NCBI RefSeq assembly: GCF_011038965.1
Contig: NZ_JAAKEB010000001.1
Span: forward strand, 1-64,000
DNA: 64,000 bases
DNA from: Adlercreutzia sp. ZJ141
GTDB lineage: Bacteria > Actinomycetota > Coriobacteriia > Coriobacteriales > Eggerthellaceae
Reading direction: 5' to 3'
Shown in pieces: positions 1 through 9,034 of this stretch. The position numbers and the translations under genes were made by a program. Below the pieces are notes generated by a model. It had not been told where the DNA came from. It saw only the letters and a list, made by a program, of their open reading frames with translations, and made no database searches. Numbering within the stretch: the stretch's first letter is position 1; the number at the start of each line of letters is the position of its first letter.

Positions 1-133
1 ATTCGTCTTTGTTAGCTATAATCAGTTGATTACTGTGCGCTATGCAACCGCCAGGGTAGCGAAAGATGCGCTACTCACAAGGTGTCGTATAGACGCGACG
101 CGTTGGGGCAAATCACCAAACGGTGTGCCCCCC

Positions 134-252
134 GCGAGCGTGGCCATGGAGGCGGGGACACACCCGATACCGTTCCGAACTCGGTAGTTAAGCCCGCCAT
201 CGCCGAAAGTACTGCGGGGCAAGCCCGTGGGAGGATAGGGTGCCGCGCTCGC
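134..252 (+). rRNA. rrf: 5S ribosomal RNA
   Basis: The internal sequence carries the usual bacterial 5S signature (ACACCCG, then TTCCGAACTCGG, then AGTTAAGCCC, and GGGAGGATAGGG near the 3' end). The flanks form a GC-rich helix extending to 125-261, longer than the mature helix I and probably a processing stalk. Mature ends were set by matching helix I to the Escherichia coli 5S length of about 120 nt. No 23S sequence is visible in bases 1-124, which look like rRNA spacer; the rest of the operon should lie to the left. Confidence 0.93.
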
Positions 253-316
253 GGGGGGCACATGTGTGTTTTAGTGCCACATGTGTGTTTGGCCCCTTTA
301 TCCCACAACAACAAAC

Positions 317-343
317 AAGGCCCCGTATCGTGCGGGGCCTTTT
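317..343 (+). terminator. rRNA operon terminator
   Basis: A 9-bp perfect stem (AAGGCCCCG / CGGGGCCTT) with a 7-nt loop is followed by a short T run, 55 nt after the 5S gene. It is a standard intrinsic terminator for the rRNA operon. Confidence 0.85.
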
Positions 344-482
344 GCTTGCTTGGACGTGCGTGGCGGGGCTTGGATGGGGGATTCATCGGTTGGTATCACT
401 ATTGAATTATTCCAGGATAGATTTCGCTCTGACGAATGAGTCGGCTTTGTCTTCTTAACTTCGATTTGCTGTGATCGCGCGG

Positions 483-488
483 TATAAT
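483..488 (+). promoter_or_regulatory. -10 box upstream of the HEAT-like gene
   Basis: A perfect TATAAT lies 40 nt upstream of the 529 start. The best-spaced -35 candidate (TTCGAT at 460-465, 17-nt spacer) is poor, so only the -10 element is supported. Confidence 0.45.
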
Positions 489-528
489 TTCAACCGCAAA
501 TGAGGATCTCTGCGTAAGAAGGTTATAA

Positions 529-1098
529 ATGACGTCTGATTATACCGAACAAGATCTTGGGGATACGGTCGCGCAGCTTGCGTCTGAATCTCGTCGCGAG
601 CGGCAAAACGCCGCAATTGCCATGAGTGAATATGCCCAAGTTAATCCGCAAGCGCTGACACCGTTTGCTTCATCCCTTGTAGCTGCTCTTGATTGTCGTG
701 AGGCGCGAACGCGCTGGGAATGCTTCAAAGCTTTGTCTGCTCTGGCAGCGTACGACCCCTCAATTGGTGATGACGTGTTTCCTGCTGCTGAAGATGCTCT
801 CTTCGAAGAAGGAAGCGGGTTCGTACGGTTGTCGGCGTTGAGGTTTCTTTGTGCGTACGGTGCGACTGACGTAGAGCGTTCGAAGAGAGCGTGGCCGTTG
901 ATTGAAGAGGCGATCCAATGCTATCACGGTGATGCGGAGTTCCATGATATGTTGACTGCTGTAGCTGCGTTCGCGTCGGGTGATCTCGATGATGAGGTAA
1001 AAGAGGCACTTGCGGCACGTGTGAGTTTTGACGCGAAGAATGGCAAGGGTTCACTGAAGCGCCGCACGCAGCAGATACTCGACAATTTGCGTGCATAA
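529..1098 (+). CDS. HEAT-repeat-like protein
   Basis: This 189-residue soluble protein seems to be mostly amphipathic helices with a HEAT-like rhythm, for example the stretches around residues 45-75 and 95-130. It has no signal peptide, membrane segment or visible catalytic motif. HEAT-like solenoids usually serve as protein-binding scaffolds, but I cannot name a partner. It stands alone between the rRNA terminator and the isocitrate dehydrogenase gene, with its own -10 box. The ATG start follows AGAAGG, a reasonable ribosome binding site. Confidence 0.6.
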   Translation: MTSDYTEQDLGDTVAQLASESRRERQNAAIAMSEYAQVNPQALTPFASSLVAALDCREARTRWECFKALSALAAYDPSIGDDVFPAAEDALFEEGSGFVRLSALRFLCAYGATDVERSKRAWPLIEEAIQCYHGDAEFHDMLTAVAAFASGDLDDEVKEALAARVSFDAKNGKGSLKRRTQQILDNLRA

Positions 1099-1197
1099 AA
1101 CGTCATTTCGTCCTTCGTTTTGCGCAACCCCGTTATTGTATGACATCATTACAACGCTTACGCATTGCTATGATGTTAGCTTGAGAGGAGTGCATCT

Positions 1198-2295
1198 ATG
1201 TCTCGTCATGTTGTAACGCTCATTCCTGGTGACGGCATCGGTCTCGAAACGTCGGCTGCCATGCAGCGCGTCGTCGCAGCGAGCGGCGCGGATATTGAAT
1301 GGGAGCTTGCGAAGGCTGGTGCAGCATGCGCCGAGGAATGCGGGACACCGCTTCCATTCGCTACCATCGAAGCGGTGAAGCGCAACAAGGTTGCTATTAA
1401 AGGTCCATGTACGACACCGGTGGGAACGGGCTTTCGCAGCGTAAATGTGGCGTTACGTAAGACGCTTGACTTATACGTGTGCTTACGTCCCGTGTTTTCT
1501 ATTGAAGGTGCTGGTGGGCGCTATAACGATGTTGATCTGGTGATTGTTCGAGAGAATTCAGAAGATCTGTATGCTGGCGTCGAGTTTGAAGAGGGCTCGC
1601 AGGCGGCATCCGATCTGATCGCGTTCTGTAAAGAACAGGATGCGGGGGCCATCCGCTCAGATTCTGGCATTTCCATCAAGCCTATTTCCATCACTGCGAC
1701 GCGCAACATCGTTCGCTATGCTTTCGACTATGCGGTCAAGCACGGGCGCAAGAAGGTTACTGCCGTACATAAGGCGAACATCATGAAGTACTCCGATGGT
1801 CTGTTCTTGCGTGAGGCGCGCGAGGTTGCTAAAGAATACGAAGGAAGGGTTGCCTTCGACGACAAGATCGTCGATGCGTTCTGTATGAACATGGTTATCG
1901 ATCCGTCACAGTTTGATGTTGTGGTTTTTCCCAACTTGTATGGCGATATTGCAAGCGATTTGGCTGCGGGATTGGTGGGCGGCTTAGGAATTGCCCCAGG
2001 TGCGAATATCGGCGAAGAATATGCTGTGTTTGAGGCCGTGCATGGATCAGCTCCCGACATCGCGGGACAGGATAAGGCGAATCCGACTGCTGAAATTCTG
2101 TCGGCCGCCATGATGCTCGATCATTTGGGAGAGCTTGAAGCTGCGCGTCGCATTCGAGAGGCGGTTCGTGTCGTTTACGCTGAGGGTCAAAGCTTGACGG
2201 CTGATATTCGGTGGGCGACGAAGTCAGACGCGCCAGCAGTTGGTTGCACGGAGTTTACCGATGCCCTCATTGAGGCAATGGGAAAGCTGGCGTAA
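1198..2295 (+). CDS. icd: isocitrate dehydrogenase (NAD-type, isopropylmalate dehydrogenase family)
   Basis: This enzyme oxidatively decarboxylates isocitrate to 2-oxoglutarate in the cytoplasm. The 365-residue length, the RENSEDLYAG motif near residue 118, NLYGDIASDLAAG near 246 and EAVHGSAPDIAG near 279 place it in the isocitrate/isopropylmalate dehydrogenase family. The short form resembles NAD-dependent homologues more than the 400-plus-residue NADP enzyme. The aconitase gene follows after a gap of 93 bases, giving two consecutive tricarboxylic acid steps, so isocitrate is much likelier than isopropylmalate or homoisocitrate as substrate. GAGAGGAG lies just before the ATG. A TATGAT at 1169-1174 may be its -10 box. 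Confidence 0.87.
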   Translation: MSRHVVTLIPGDGIGLETSAAMQRVVAASGADIEWELAKAGAACAEECGTPLPFATIEAVKRNKVAIKGPCTTPVGTGFRSVNVALRKTLDLYVCLRPVFSIEGAGGRYNDVDLVIVRENSEDLYAGVEFEEGSQAASDLIAFCKEQDAGAIRSDSGISIKPISITATRNIVRYAFDYAVKHGRKKVTAVHKANIMKYSDGLFLREAREVAKEYEGRVAFDDKIVDAFCMNMVIDPSQFDVVVFPNLYGDIASDLAAGLVGGLGIAPGANIGEEYAVFEAVHGSAPDIAGQDKANPTAEILSAAMMLDHLGELEAARRIREAVRVVYAEGQSLTADIRWATKSDAPAVGCTEFTDALIEAMGKLA

Positions 2296-2388
2296 CCGAT
2301 TCTATGGTACTTGCGGTAGCTCGCGGTTTTCGCGTTCGTATGCTGTTGCGGCGGAAAAGCTGCATTCTTATGAGGAAAGAGGGGTTTG

Positions 2389-5073
2389 ATGGCCGTCGTT
2401 GATTCGAGATTCGCTGCGTCGTTGCAGGTTGGCGAAGCGTCGTATACGTATTTTCCGGTGTCAGCCATCCCGGGAAGCGAAAAGTTGCCCTATTCGCTGA
2501 CAGTTGTGCTTGAAAACGCCTTGCGCACCGCACGCACGTCTGAGGCGGCCGAAGAAAACGCTCGTCGCATTGTGGAAGCGGGCCTTGCTGGTTGTGTAGG
2601 CGAAGAAGTTGAGTTCTCTCCGGCTCGTGTGCTATTCCAAGATTTTACGGGTGTGCCAGTGTTTGTTGATTTCGCCGTTATGCGCGAGGCGTGTGCCGAG
2701 CTTGGTGGTGATCCAAAGAAGATCAACCCGCAGATTCCTTGCGATTTGGTTATTGATCATTCGGTGATTGCTGACGAGGCGGGATGTGCCGGTTCGCTTG
2801 CGGCGAATATGAAGCTTGAGTTTCAGCGGAACAAGGAGCGCTATGACTTCTTGAAATGGTCACAGGAATCTTTCGAGAATGTGCGTATTGTCCCGCCAGG
2901 AATGGGTATTTGCCATCAGCTGAACATCGAGCAGTTTGCGCACGTAGTCATGAAGTCGCCGAATGGTTTGGTAGGTGCTGACGAAACGCCGGTTGTCTAT
3001 TTCGATACGCTGGTGGGAACCGATTCTCATACGCCGACAGCGAACGGTATTGGTGTTCTGGGCTGGGGTGTTGGTGGCATTGAAGCCGAAGCCGCGGCGC
3101 TTGGACAGCCGATCACAACGTTGGTACCGCGCGTGGTGGGTGTGCACCTCACCGGCGCATTGCAGCCGGGCGTGACGGCCATGGACGTGGCGCTTACGTT
3201 CGCAAGCGAGCTGCGTGCCAAAGGTGTGGTTGGTTGCTTCGTCGAGTGTTATGGCGAAGGTGTGTCGGGCTTGTCTGCCACGCAGCGTGCTTGTATATCG
3301 AATATGACGCCCGAGTACGGCAGCACGTGCACGCTGTTCCCCGTGGATGATCGGACGCTTGACTACTTGCGGTTGACCGGTCGCAGTGATGAGCAGGTCG
3401 CGCTGGTTGAAGCGTATGCGAAAGCACAGGGTCTGTGGCTTGATGCGGATGTCTCCGCGCGCACGTATTCAGATGTCGTTGAGATCGATCTGTCCGAGGT
3501 GACACGTAACGTCGCCGGTCCGTCGCGGCCTCACGACCGCATTGCTTTAGCCGATACGCATGGCCGTTTCGAAGCCGTTTGCGAGCAGCGCGGTCTTGAC
3601 CGGTCGAAAGCGGTTGACGTGAGTGTTGCAGGTCAGACGCATCGTTTAAGCCATGGGGCTATTGCTATTGCTGCGGTTACCAGCTGCACAACAGCGACCG
3701 ATCCGGCAATGATGCTGGCATGCGGCCTTATGGCGCGCAACGCCGCCGCTAAGGGCCTTGCCCCGAAGCCGTGGGTGAAGACCATTTTGGCACCAGGTAG
3801 CCATGCGACTGAGCTTCTGCTCGAGCGAGCTGGATTGCTGGAAGGCTTGCAACAATTGGGCTTTTACACATGCGGGTTCGGCTGCATGAGTTGTATTGGT
3901 AATTCGGGTCCGATTATCGATTCTATGCACGACGTTGCTGACGAGATTGAGCTTGCGAGTGTCTTGTCGGGTAATCGTAACTTCGAAGGTCGCATCTCTC
4001 CCGATGTGTCACAGAACTACCTGATGGCTCCGGCGAACGTGATTGCGTATGCGCTGGCAGGCACGATGGACGTCGACTTGAGTTCCGACTCACTTGGGCT
4101 TAACGATCAAGGGGAACCAGTCTATTTGGCTGATATCCAGCCCGACGAAGCTGAGTTGGCCGATCTGATGGAGCGTTTTGTCACAGCCGATTTGTATCGC
4201 GAAGGTTCGCGGGGCCTGTATGAGGGAGATAAAGCATGGCAGGCTCTTGGTGCCGACCAGAGTGATTTATTTGCGTGGAATGAGAATTCGACATATGTGC
4301 GCCGCGCACCGTATTTCGACGGCATGGGGTACAATCCTTCATCGCCAGCAGCTATCGATCATGCGGTTGCTATCGGACGCTTCGGCGATTTTATCACCAC
4401 CGACCACATTTCCCCGGCGGGTGCCATTGCACCGGACTCTCCGGCGGCGCGCTATTTGCACGAACGTGGCGTGGCGGATGCGGATTTCAACACGTATGGA
4501 AGCCGACGCGGTAATCATGAGGTGATGATGCGCGGAACGTTCGCCAACGTGAAGTTGCAAAATCTGCTAGCAGAAGGGCGTCGTGGTGGTTGGACACTCG
4601 ATGTTTTGAACAACAAGATAGACACTATCTTCGATGCGTCGCAACGCTATGCAAAGCAAGACGTACCACTCGTGGTGTTGGCAGGCAAGATGTACGGCAG
4701 TGGATCGTCGCGTGATTGGGCGGCGAAGGGGCCAGCATTGCTCGGCGTACGCGCTGTCATCGCAGAAAGCTTCGAGCGCATTCATCGGTCAAACCTCATT
4801 GGTATGGGTATGTTGCCACTACAGTTCAAGGATGGTGAAAACGCGGAGCGTCTTGGTCTTGATGGTACGGAGCGCTACACGATCGGTGCGGTTGACTTCT
4901 CGAGTGGCTTACCCGAACCGGCTGAGGTGGAGATTGAAGCTGCGCGTGCGGATGGTTCAAGCACGACGTTTAAGGCTGTGGTGCGCATCGATACACCAAC
5001 CGAAGGTCGCTATTACGAGCACGGAGGTATCTTGCAGTACGTGCTTCGACAGCTTGTTGAGCAAGACATGTAG
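2389..5073 (+). CDS. acnA: aconitate hydratase
   Basis: Aconitase interconverts citrate and isocitrate through a [4Fe-4S] cluster. The 894-residue length fits the AcnA/IRP-type enzyme. The cluster ligands are visible as SCTTATDP near residue 431 and CGFGCMSCIGNSGP near 494-507. The swivelling C-terminal domain contains GSGSSRDWAAKG. The ATG at 2389 is preferred over the in-frame TTG one codon earlier because AAAGAGGGG sits 4 nt upstream of it. The gene follows icd and is probably co-transcribed with it; no citrate synthase is in the window. Confidence 0.93.
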   Translation: MAVVDSRFAASLQVGEASYTYFPVSAIPGSEKLPYSLTVVLENALRTARTSEAAEENARRIVEAGLAGCVGEEVEFSPARVLFQDFTGVPVFVDFAVMREACAELGGDPKKINPQIPCDLVIDHSVIADEAGCAGSLAANMKLEFQRNKERYDFLKWSQESFENVRIVPPGMGICHQLNIEQFAHVVMKSPNGLVGADETPVVYFDTLVGTDSHTPTANGIGVLGWGVGGIEAEAAALGQPITTLVPRVVGVHLTGALQPGVTAMDVALTFASELRAKGVVGCFVECYGEGVSGLSATQRACISNMTPEYGSTCTLFPVDDRTLDYLRLTGRSDEQVALVEAYAKAQGLWLDADVSARTYSDVVEIDLSEVTRNVAGPSRPHDRIALADTHGRFEAVCEQRGLDRSKAVDVSVAGQTHRLSHGAIAIAAVTSCTTATDPAMMLACGLMARNAAAKGLAPKPWVKTILAPGSHATELLLERAGLLEGLQQLGFYTCGFGCMSCIGNSGPIIDSMHDVADEIELASVLSGNRNFEGRISPDVSQNYLMAPANVIAYALAGTMDVDLSSDSLGLNDQGEPVYLADIQPDEAELADLMERFVTADLYREGSRGLYEGDKAWQALGADQSDLFAWNENSTYVRRAPYFDGMGYNPSSPAAIDHAVAIGRFGDFITTDHISPAGAIAPDSPAARYLHERGVADADFNTYGSRRGNHEVMMRGTFANVKLQNLLAEGRRGGWTLDVLNNKIDTIFDASQRYAKQDVPLVVLAGKMYGSGSSRDWAAKGPALLGVRAVIAESFERIHRSNLIGMGMLPLQFKDGENAERLGLDGTERYTIGAVDFSSGLPEPAEVEIEAARADGSSTTFKAVVRIDTPTEGRYYEHGGILQYVLRQLVEQDM

Positions 5074-5235
5074 CGGTTTATCCTGATAGGGCTGTCTTGT
5101 TGGTTTGCGTAGGGCGTACTTTCGCAGTTTGCTTGGGAAGCTGTCCCGTTTGGGTGGAAGGCGTGTAGGCTTGGCATGCCAAAGAGCTTGAGGTAGGTTC
5201 ACGCACGGTCCATGGTAACGAAAGTGTCACGGGAG

Positions 5236-5266
5236 CACCCGATCGTCGCATGCGGTCGGGTGTTTT
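5236..5266 (+). terminator. terminator after aconitase
   Basis: The stem CACCCGA / TCGGGTG, extended by CG pairs with one mismatch, is followed by TTTT. It is nested inside a further inverted repeat, GTGTCAC at 5224-5230 and GTGACAC at 5275-5281. A TATAGT at 5271-5276 may be the -10 box of the next gene. Confidence 0.7.
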
Positions 5267-5313
5267 CGTGTATAGTGACACGATAACTGCCAACATTGCT
5301 ATGAGGTGATCAC

Positions 5314-7368
5314 ATGAAGCAACCTTCAGGATTCGACGCGCTGATCGAGGCTCTTAAGATGTCGGGGATGAACGTCGACTTTGGAGCAGACCCCGATGCG
5401 GATGGACCACGGCGCGCGCAGACTGCCGATGGATCGGGCGTTGGTGAACAGAGTCGTCCGTTTACAGCGTCTGCTGGCGGCAAGGCCCCGGGCGATTCGG
5501 GTCATACTCGCCGTGCGGGAGGTGGTCCGGGGAACCCGTTTGATGGAATGGGTGTTAACATCCCATTCTTCGACAACATGCACACCTGGGGAAAACGTGC
5601 GCTTATCGTGTTCGTTATTCTGGCTATCGTTGTGCTTGCGGCGGCATATTGGTGGTTCCATCCGCCCATCAACGTGCATAGCGTGGACACGTGGACATTC
5701 GTTGTGGTGTTTATCGTACTGCCTTGCTTTATCTTCCTGCGAATGAAATCGAAAACCTATGAGCGGGGAACCAGCAAGGTTGAGGCGAATCCTGGGAAAG
5801 CAAAGGCGTTCCGTGTGGCGTCGTTTTTGCCGGTTGCTGTAGTGGTGGTAGGCGTTGTGGGCTCCCTGATGTCGCTTGCACTGTTTCCTGGTAATGCCTC
5901 GAAATACGCGAACATCCTGCAAACCGACACTCTCGACTTTGCGACAGATATACAACAGGTTGATTATTCCGAGATTCCCGTTATCGACCGCGATTCTGCG
6001 ATACTACTCGGCAATCGTGAAATGGGTTCTATCGCCGAGTACGTGAGCCAGTTCGAGATATCCCCGCTATACAGCCAGATCAACTACCAGAGTTCGCCAG
6101 TGCGCGTCAGTCCCTTGGGTTACGCCGACCTGTTTAAATGGTTCACGAATCGTGAACAGGGTATCCCGGCATACTCGCTAGTTGATATGACTACACAGGA
6201 TGCAGAGATCGTACGGTTGGGTGACAACCCCATCCATTACTCGCAGTCTGAACCATTGGTTCGAAACATCGATCGCCACGTTCAGTTGAAGTATCCCTTC
6301 TATATGTTCGATGAGAAGTCCTTTGAGATAGACGAAGACGGGCGTCCGTGGTGGATCTGTCCGGTGCAAACACGAACGATTGGTTTGTTCGGCGGAACGA
6401 CCGTCAATCGTGTGGTCATGTGTGATGCTACAACAGGAGAGTGTCAGGATCTTGCCATTGATGAGGTTCCGCAGTGGGTTGACCGTGCGTATCCTGCAAA
6501 CCTGCTCATTCAGCAGTACAACTGGAGCGGACGGTACTCGAATGGCTGGCTGAACTCGTGGCTCGGACAGTCGGGTGTGGTGCAAACAACGCCGGGTGCC
6601 GATGGTCAGCTTGGGTACAACTACATCGCCAAGGATGATGACGTGTGGGTGTACACCGGAGTCACCTCCGCTACGGCGGACAATTCGATTGTGGGCTTCG
6701 TGTTAGTTAACCAACGTACTGCTGAGTCGCATTTCTACTCCGTATCGGGTGCGACTGAAGAATCGGCGATGCAGTCGGCCGAGGGCCAGGTGCAAAACTT
6801 GCGCTATAGTGCCACGTTCCCGTTGCTTATTAACGTATCGAATCAACCCACGTACTTCATGTCGTTGAAGGATGACGCTGGTTTGGTGAAGCAGTTCGCA
6901 ATGGTCGATATTCAACGCTACCAAAACGTTGCGATCGGCGCGACGGTGGCGGAATGCCAAAAGGCCTACGAGACGCTACTCGCCACGAATGGTGTTGCGG
7001 TCGATTCCGAAACACCAATCGAGGGCACTACGGCGACGGGCGTTATCGACCACATCGCACAGGCGGTGGTGGAGGGTAACTCCCACTTCTACGTGACGCT
7101 TGTGGGCGACGACAACATCTACGACTTCGCTATTCCGGCGCTGATTGAGGTGGTTGGATTTAAAGAGGGCGATGAAGTTTCGTTTACCTATGTGGAAGGT
7201 GGCACGCTGTGTGCAGTGAGCGAGATTATCTCGGTCAAGGGGCGCGCTCTTGCTGATGATACGCAGGCTTCTGCTGACGGCACACCAGCCGACGATGCTT
7301 CAGCGGATGAGCAAGCATCGGGTGAAGGTGATGCTTCGAAGGATGATGCGGCTACGGTTGATGTCTGA
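5314..7368 (+). CDS. large membrane protein of unknown function
   Basis: I do not recognise this 684-residue protein. An N-terminal low-complexity region (about residues 18-75) is followed by three hydrophobic segments near 92-115, 127-143 and 169-192. A long domain of about 450 residues, probably exposed outside the cell, comes next, and the last 40 residues are an Ala/Asp/Glu-rich tail. Aromatic-rich patches (PWWICPV, YNWSGRYSNGWLNSWLG) lie in the large domain; no enzyme motif is evident. AGGTG precedes the ATG. The gene is monocistronic between two terminator or leader regions. Confidence 0.6.
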   Translation: MKQPSGFDALIEALKMSGMNVDFGADPDADGPRRAQTADGSGVGEQSRPFTASAGGKAPGDSGHTRRAGGGPGNPFDGMGVNIPFFDNMHTWGKRALIVFVILAIVVLAAAYWWFHPPINVHSVDTWTFVVVFIVLPCFIFLRMKSKTYERGTSKVEANPGKAKAFRVASFLPVAVVVVGVVGSLMSLALFPGNASKYANILQTDTLDFATDIQQVDYSEIPVIDRDSAILLGNREMGSIAEYVSQFEISPLYSQINYQSSPVRVSPLGYADLFKWFTNREQGIPAYSLVDMTTQDAEIVRLGDNPIHYSQSEPLVRNIDRHVQLKYPFYMFDEKSFEIDEDGRPWWICPVQTRTIGLFGGTTVNRVVMCDATTGECQDLAIDEVPQWVDRAYPANLLIQQYNWSGRYSNGWLNSWLGQSGVVQTTPGADGQLGYNYIAKDDDVWVYTGVTSATADNSIVGFVLVNQRTAESHFYSVSGATEESAMQSAEGQVQNLRYSATFPLLINVSNQPTYFMSLKDDAGLVKQFAMVDIQRYQNVAIGATVAECQKAYETLLATNGVAVDSETPIEGTTATGVIDHIAQAVVEGNSHFYVTLVGDDNIYDFAIPALIEVVGFKEGDEVSFTYVEGGTLCAVSEIISVKGRALADDTQASADGTPADDASADEQASGEGDASKDDAATVDV

Positions 7369-7541
7369 TGCTGTGTCGCTTTCACGGATGTGCAGGCTGC
7401 TGGATGAGATAGGGCTGCTAAGGTATAAAGCCAGCCACATCCCGTGAAGCAAGAGACTCGGGCACGCTTTGTTGAGTGAGCCGAGCAGTCGAGCACGCTA
7501 TTGATCTTTTGTGGGGAAGTCGAGAAACTGTCGGCTTCCCC

Positions 7542-7568
7542 TTGACAAATTGAATCGTGATGTAAAAA
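7542..7568 (+). promoter_or_regulatory. promoter of the rplJ-rplL operon
   Basis: A consensus -35 box TTGACA (7542-7547) is followed 15 nt later by TGTAAAAAT, read as a -10 region (TAAAAA at 7563-7568). Transcription would begin about 220 nt ahead of rplJ, leaving room for the L10 leader. Confidence 0.65.
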
Positions 7569-7584
7569 TGGACAAGCTGCCTTT

Positions 7585-7775
7585 TGCGAGGTAGTGAAAG
7601 AGAAACCGTTCCGCTGCTGCAGACAGCAGGTGCCGAAAGGCTTAAACGCATGAGTGCGGCCCGCCGAGGTGGTCATTGCAAGCTCACGCTTTCGACGACC
7701 CCCGCTGTCTCAAACGGCGGGGGTCGTTCTTTCGAGTGACGATCCCACCCGTAGATGGGCGGAACCCGAGCTTGG
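7585..7775 (+). ncRNA. ribosomal protein L10 leader
   Basis: The segment carries the conserved core of the bacterial L10 leader, GCTGCAGACAGCAGGTGCCG at 7614-7633, a kink-turn-type structure bound by the L10(L12) complex. It lies directly upstream of rplJ. Binding of excess L10-L7/L12 represses the operon; this is established for the family and inferred here from the conserved core and position. The outer boundaries are approximate. Confidence 0.85.
7695..7733 (+). terminator. attenuator hairpin in the L10 leader
   Basis: An 11-bp perfect stem (ACGACCCCCGC / GCGGGGGTCGT) is followed by TCTTTCG, about 65 nt before rplJ. It is placed where a regulated terminator would act under L10-mediated feedback. 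The T run is weak, so a constitutive processing hairpin is possible. Confidence 0.6.
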
Positions 7776-7795
7776 AAGAGAAGGAGGTGTATTGC

Positions 7796-8317
7796 ATGCC
7801 CAATTTGAAGAACCAGGAAACGCTTGAGAAGATTAAGGGTGATCTGGACGGCGTAAACGCGATGTGGGTTGTGGACTACCGCGGCCTGAGCGTGAAGGAA
7901 ATCGAAGCGCTTCGCGGTACGATTCGTGAAGCAGATGCTCGCATGAAAGTGTATAAGAACACGCTCATGCACATCGCTCTCGAGGAACTCGAGCTGCCGA
8001 ATTTGGACGTTGTGCTGGAAGGTCCGTCCGCGTTCGTCTTCTCCGGCAACGACGTTGCCGCTTCGGCTAAGGCGATCAAGGAGTTCGCGAAGACGAACCC
8101 GAACTTGGTCATCAAGGGCGGCATGATGGACGGTGCGTTCGTGGATGCCGATCAGGTGGAGGCCATTGCCTCGCTGCCGTCTCGCGAGCAGCTGCTCGCC
8201 CAGATCGCTGGTGCCATCAGCGGCGTTGCCCGCGGCCTTGCCGTGTGCGTCAACGGCGTGCCCAGTGGCTTGGCTCGTGCCATCAAGGCGGTGTCCGAGC
8301 AAAAGCCCGCAGCGTAA
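7796..8317 (+). CDS. rplJ: 50S ribosomal protein L10
   Basis: L10 anchors the L7/L12 stalk on 23S rRNA and represses its own operon through the leader upstream. The 173-residue length is typical. The N-terminal KIKGDLDGVNAMWVVDYRGL and GGMMDGAFVDADQVEAIA match the family. The start is fixed by AAGGAGG nine bases before ATG. It precedes rplL by 80 bases, the standard pairing. A frame continuing upstream of 7796 lies in the leader RNA and is not coding. Confidence 0.96.
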   Translation: MPNLKNQETLEKIKGDLDGVNAMWVVDYRGLSVKEIEALRGTIREADARMKVYKNTLMHIALEELELPNLDVVLEGPSAFVFSGNDVAASAKAIKEFAKTNPNLVIKGGMMDGAFVDADQVEAIASLPSREQLLAQIAGAISGVARGLAVCVNGVPSGLARAIKAVSEQKPAA

Positions 8318-8397
8318 GCGCTGCATGCGCGCGGTGACGCGCGCCTCTATAGTGAGAAAACAAGCTGCATGAGCGCAGCGAAACGAAAGGAATTGAA

Positions 8398-8769
8398 ATG
8401 ACCAACGAAGAGATCATTGAGGCGCTGAAGGAAATGACCCTTCTGCAGGCCAGCGAGCTTGTTTCCATGATTGAGGAAACCTTTGGTGTTTCCGCCGCCG
8501 CCCCGGCTGCCGTTATGGCCGCTGCTCCGGCTGATGGTGCTGCTGCTGCCGAGGAAAAGACCGAGTTCGACGTCGTGCTCGAGGGCTTCGGTGACAACAA
8601 GATCGCCGTCATTAAGGTTGTCCGCGAGATCACCAGCCTGGGCCTGAAGGAGGCCAAGGAGGTCGTGGAGAGCGCTCCGAAGGCCATCCAGGAGGGCATC
8701 GCCAAGGAGAAGGCTGAAGAGATTAAGGCTAAGCTCGAGGAAGCCGGCGCTGCCGTTACCTTGAAGTAA
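8398..8769 (+). CDS. rplL: 50S ribosomal protein L7/L12
   Basis: This stalk protein recruits and stimulates the translational GTPases. It has the usual 123-residue layout: an N-terminal dimerisation and L10-binding helix region (1-32), an Ala-rich hinge (about 35-52) and the C-terminal factor-binding domain, with [13 protein letters not shown]-like [20 protein letters not shown] near residues 80-99. AAAGGA precedes the ATG. The 80-base gap after rplJ contains a small GC palindrome (GCGCGGTGACGCGCGC) that may process the mRNA. Confidence 0.96.
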   Translation: MTNEEIIEALKEMTLLQASELVSMIEETFGVSAAAPAAVMAAAPADGAAAAEEKTEFDVVLEGFGDNKIAVIKVVREITSLGLKEAKEVVESAPKAIQEGIAKEKAEEIKAKLEEAGAAVTLK

Positions 8770-8840
8770 AGAGCTTCTCCGCTCTATGAGCGAAAACAAA
8801 GGCGTTGTCGCGCATACTGCACAATGACGTCACGTACGAA

Positions 8841-8879
8841 GCGAGGGATTCTTGCATTATCTGCAGGACCCTCGCTTTT
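8841..8879 (+). terminator. terminator of rplJ-rplL
   Basis: A 7-bp stem (GCGAGGG / CCCTCGC) with an internal loop is followed by TTTT, about 70 nt after rplL. Confidence 0.8.
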
Positions 8880-9034
8880 CGTTGTGTAGTGGAAAGTGAC
8901 AACGTGGTAACCGCTTTGCACGCATGGATTGCTACGTCGTATAGTTTCGGGGGAAGCGCTGATTGAAACGAGGTGCGGTGTACTCACACTAGGGCGTTCT
9001 TCTCATTATAAGGAAACGCAGGATAGGAGCATTC

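Noticed and set aside
1-124. End of 23S rRNA
   Set aside because: No conserved 23S 3'-end sequence is visible; read as rRNA spacer.
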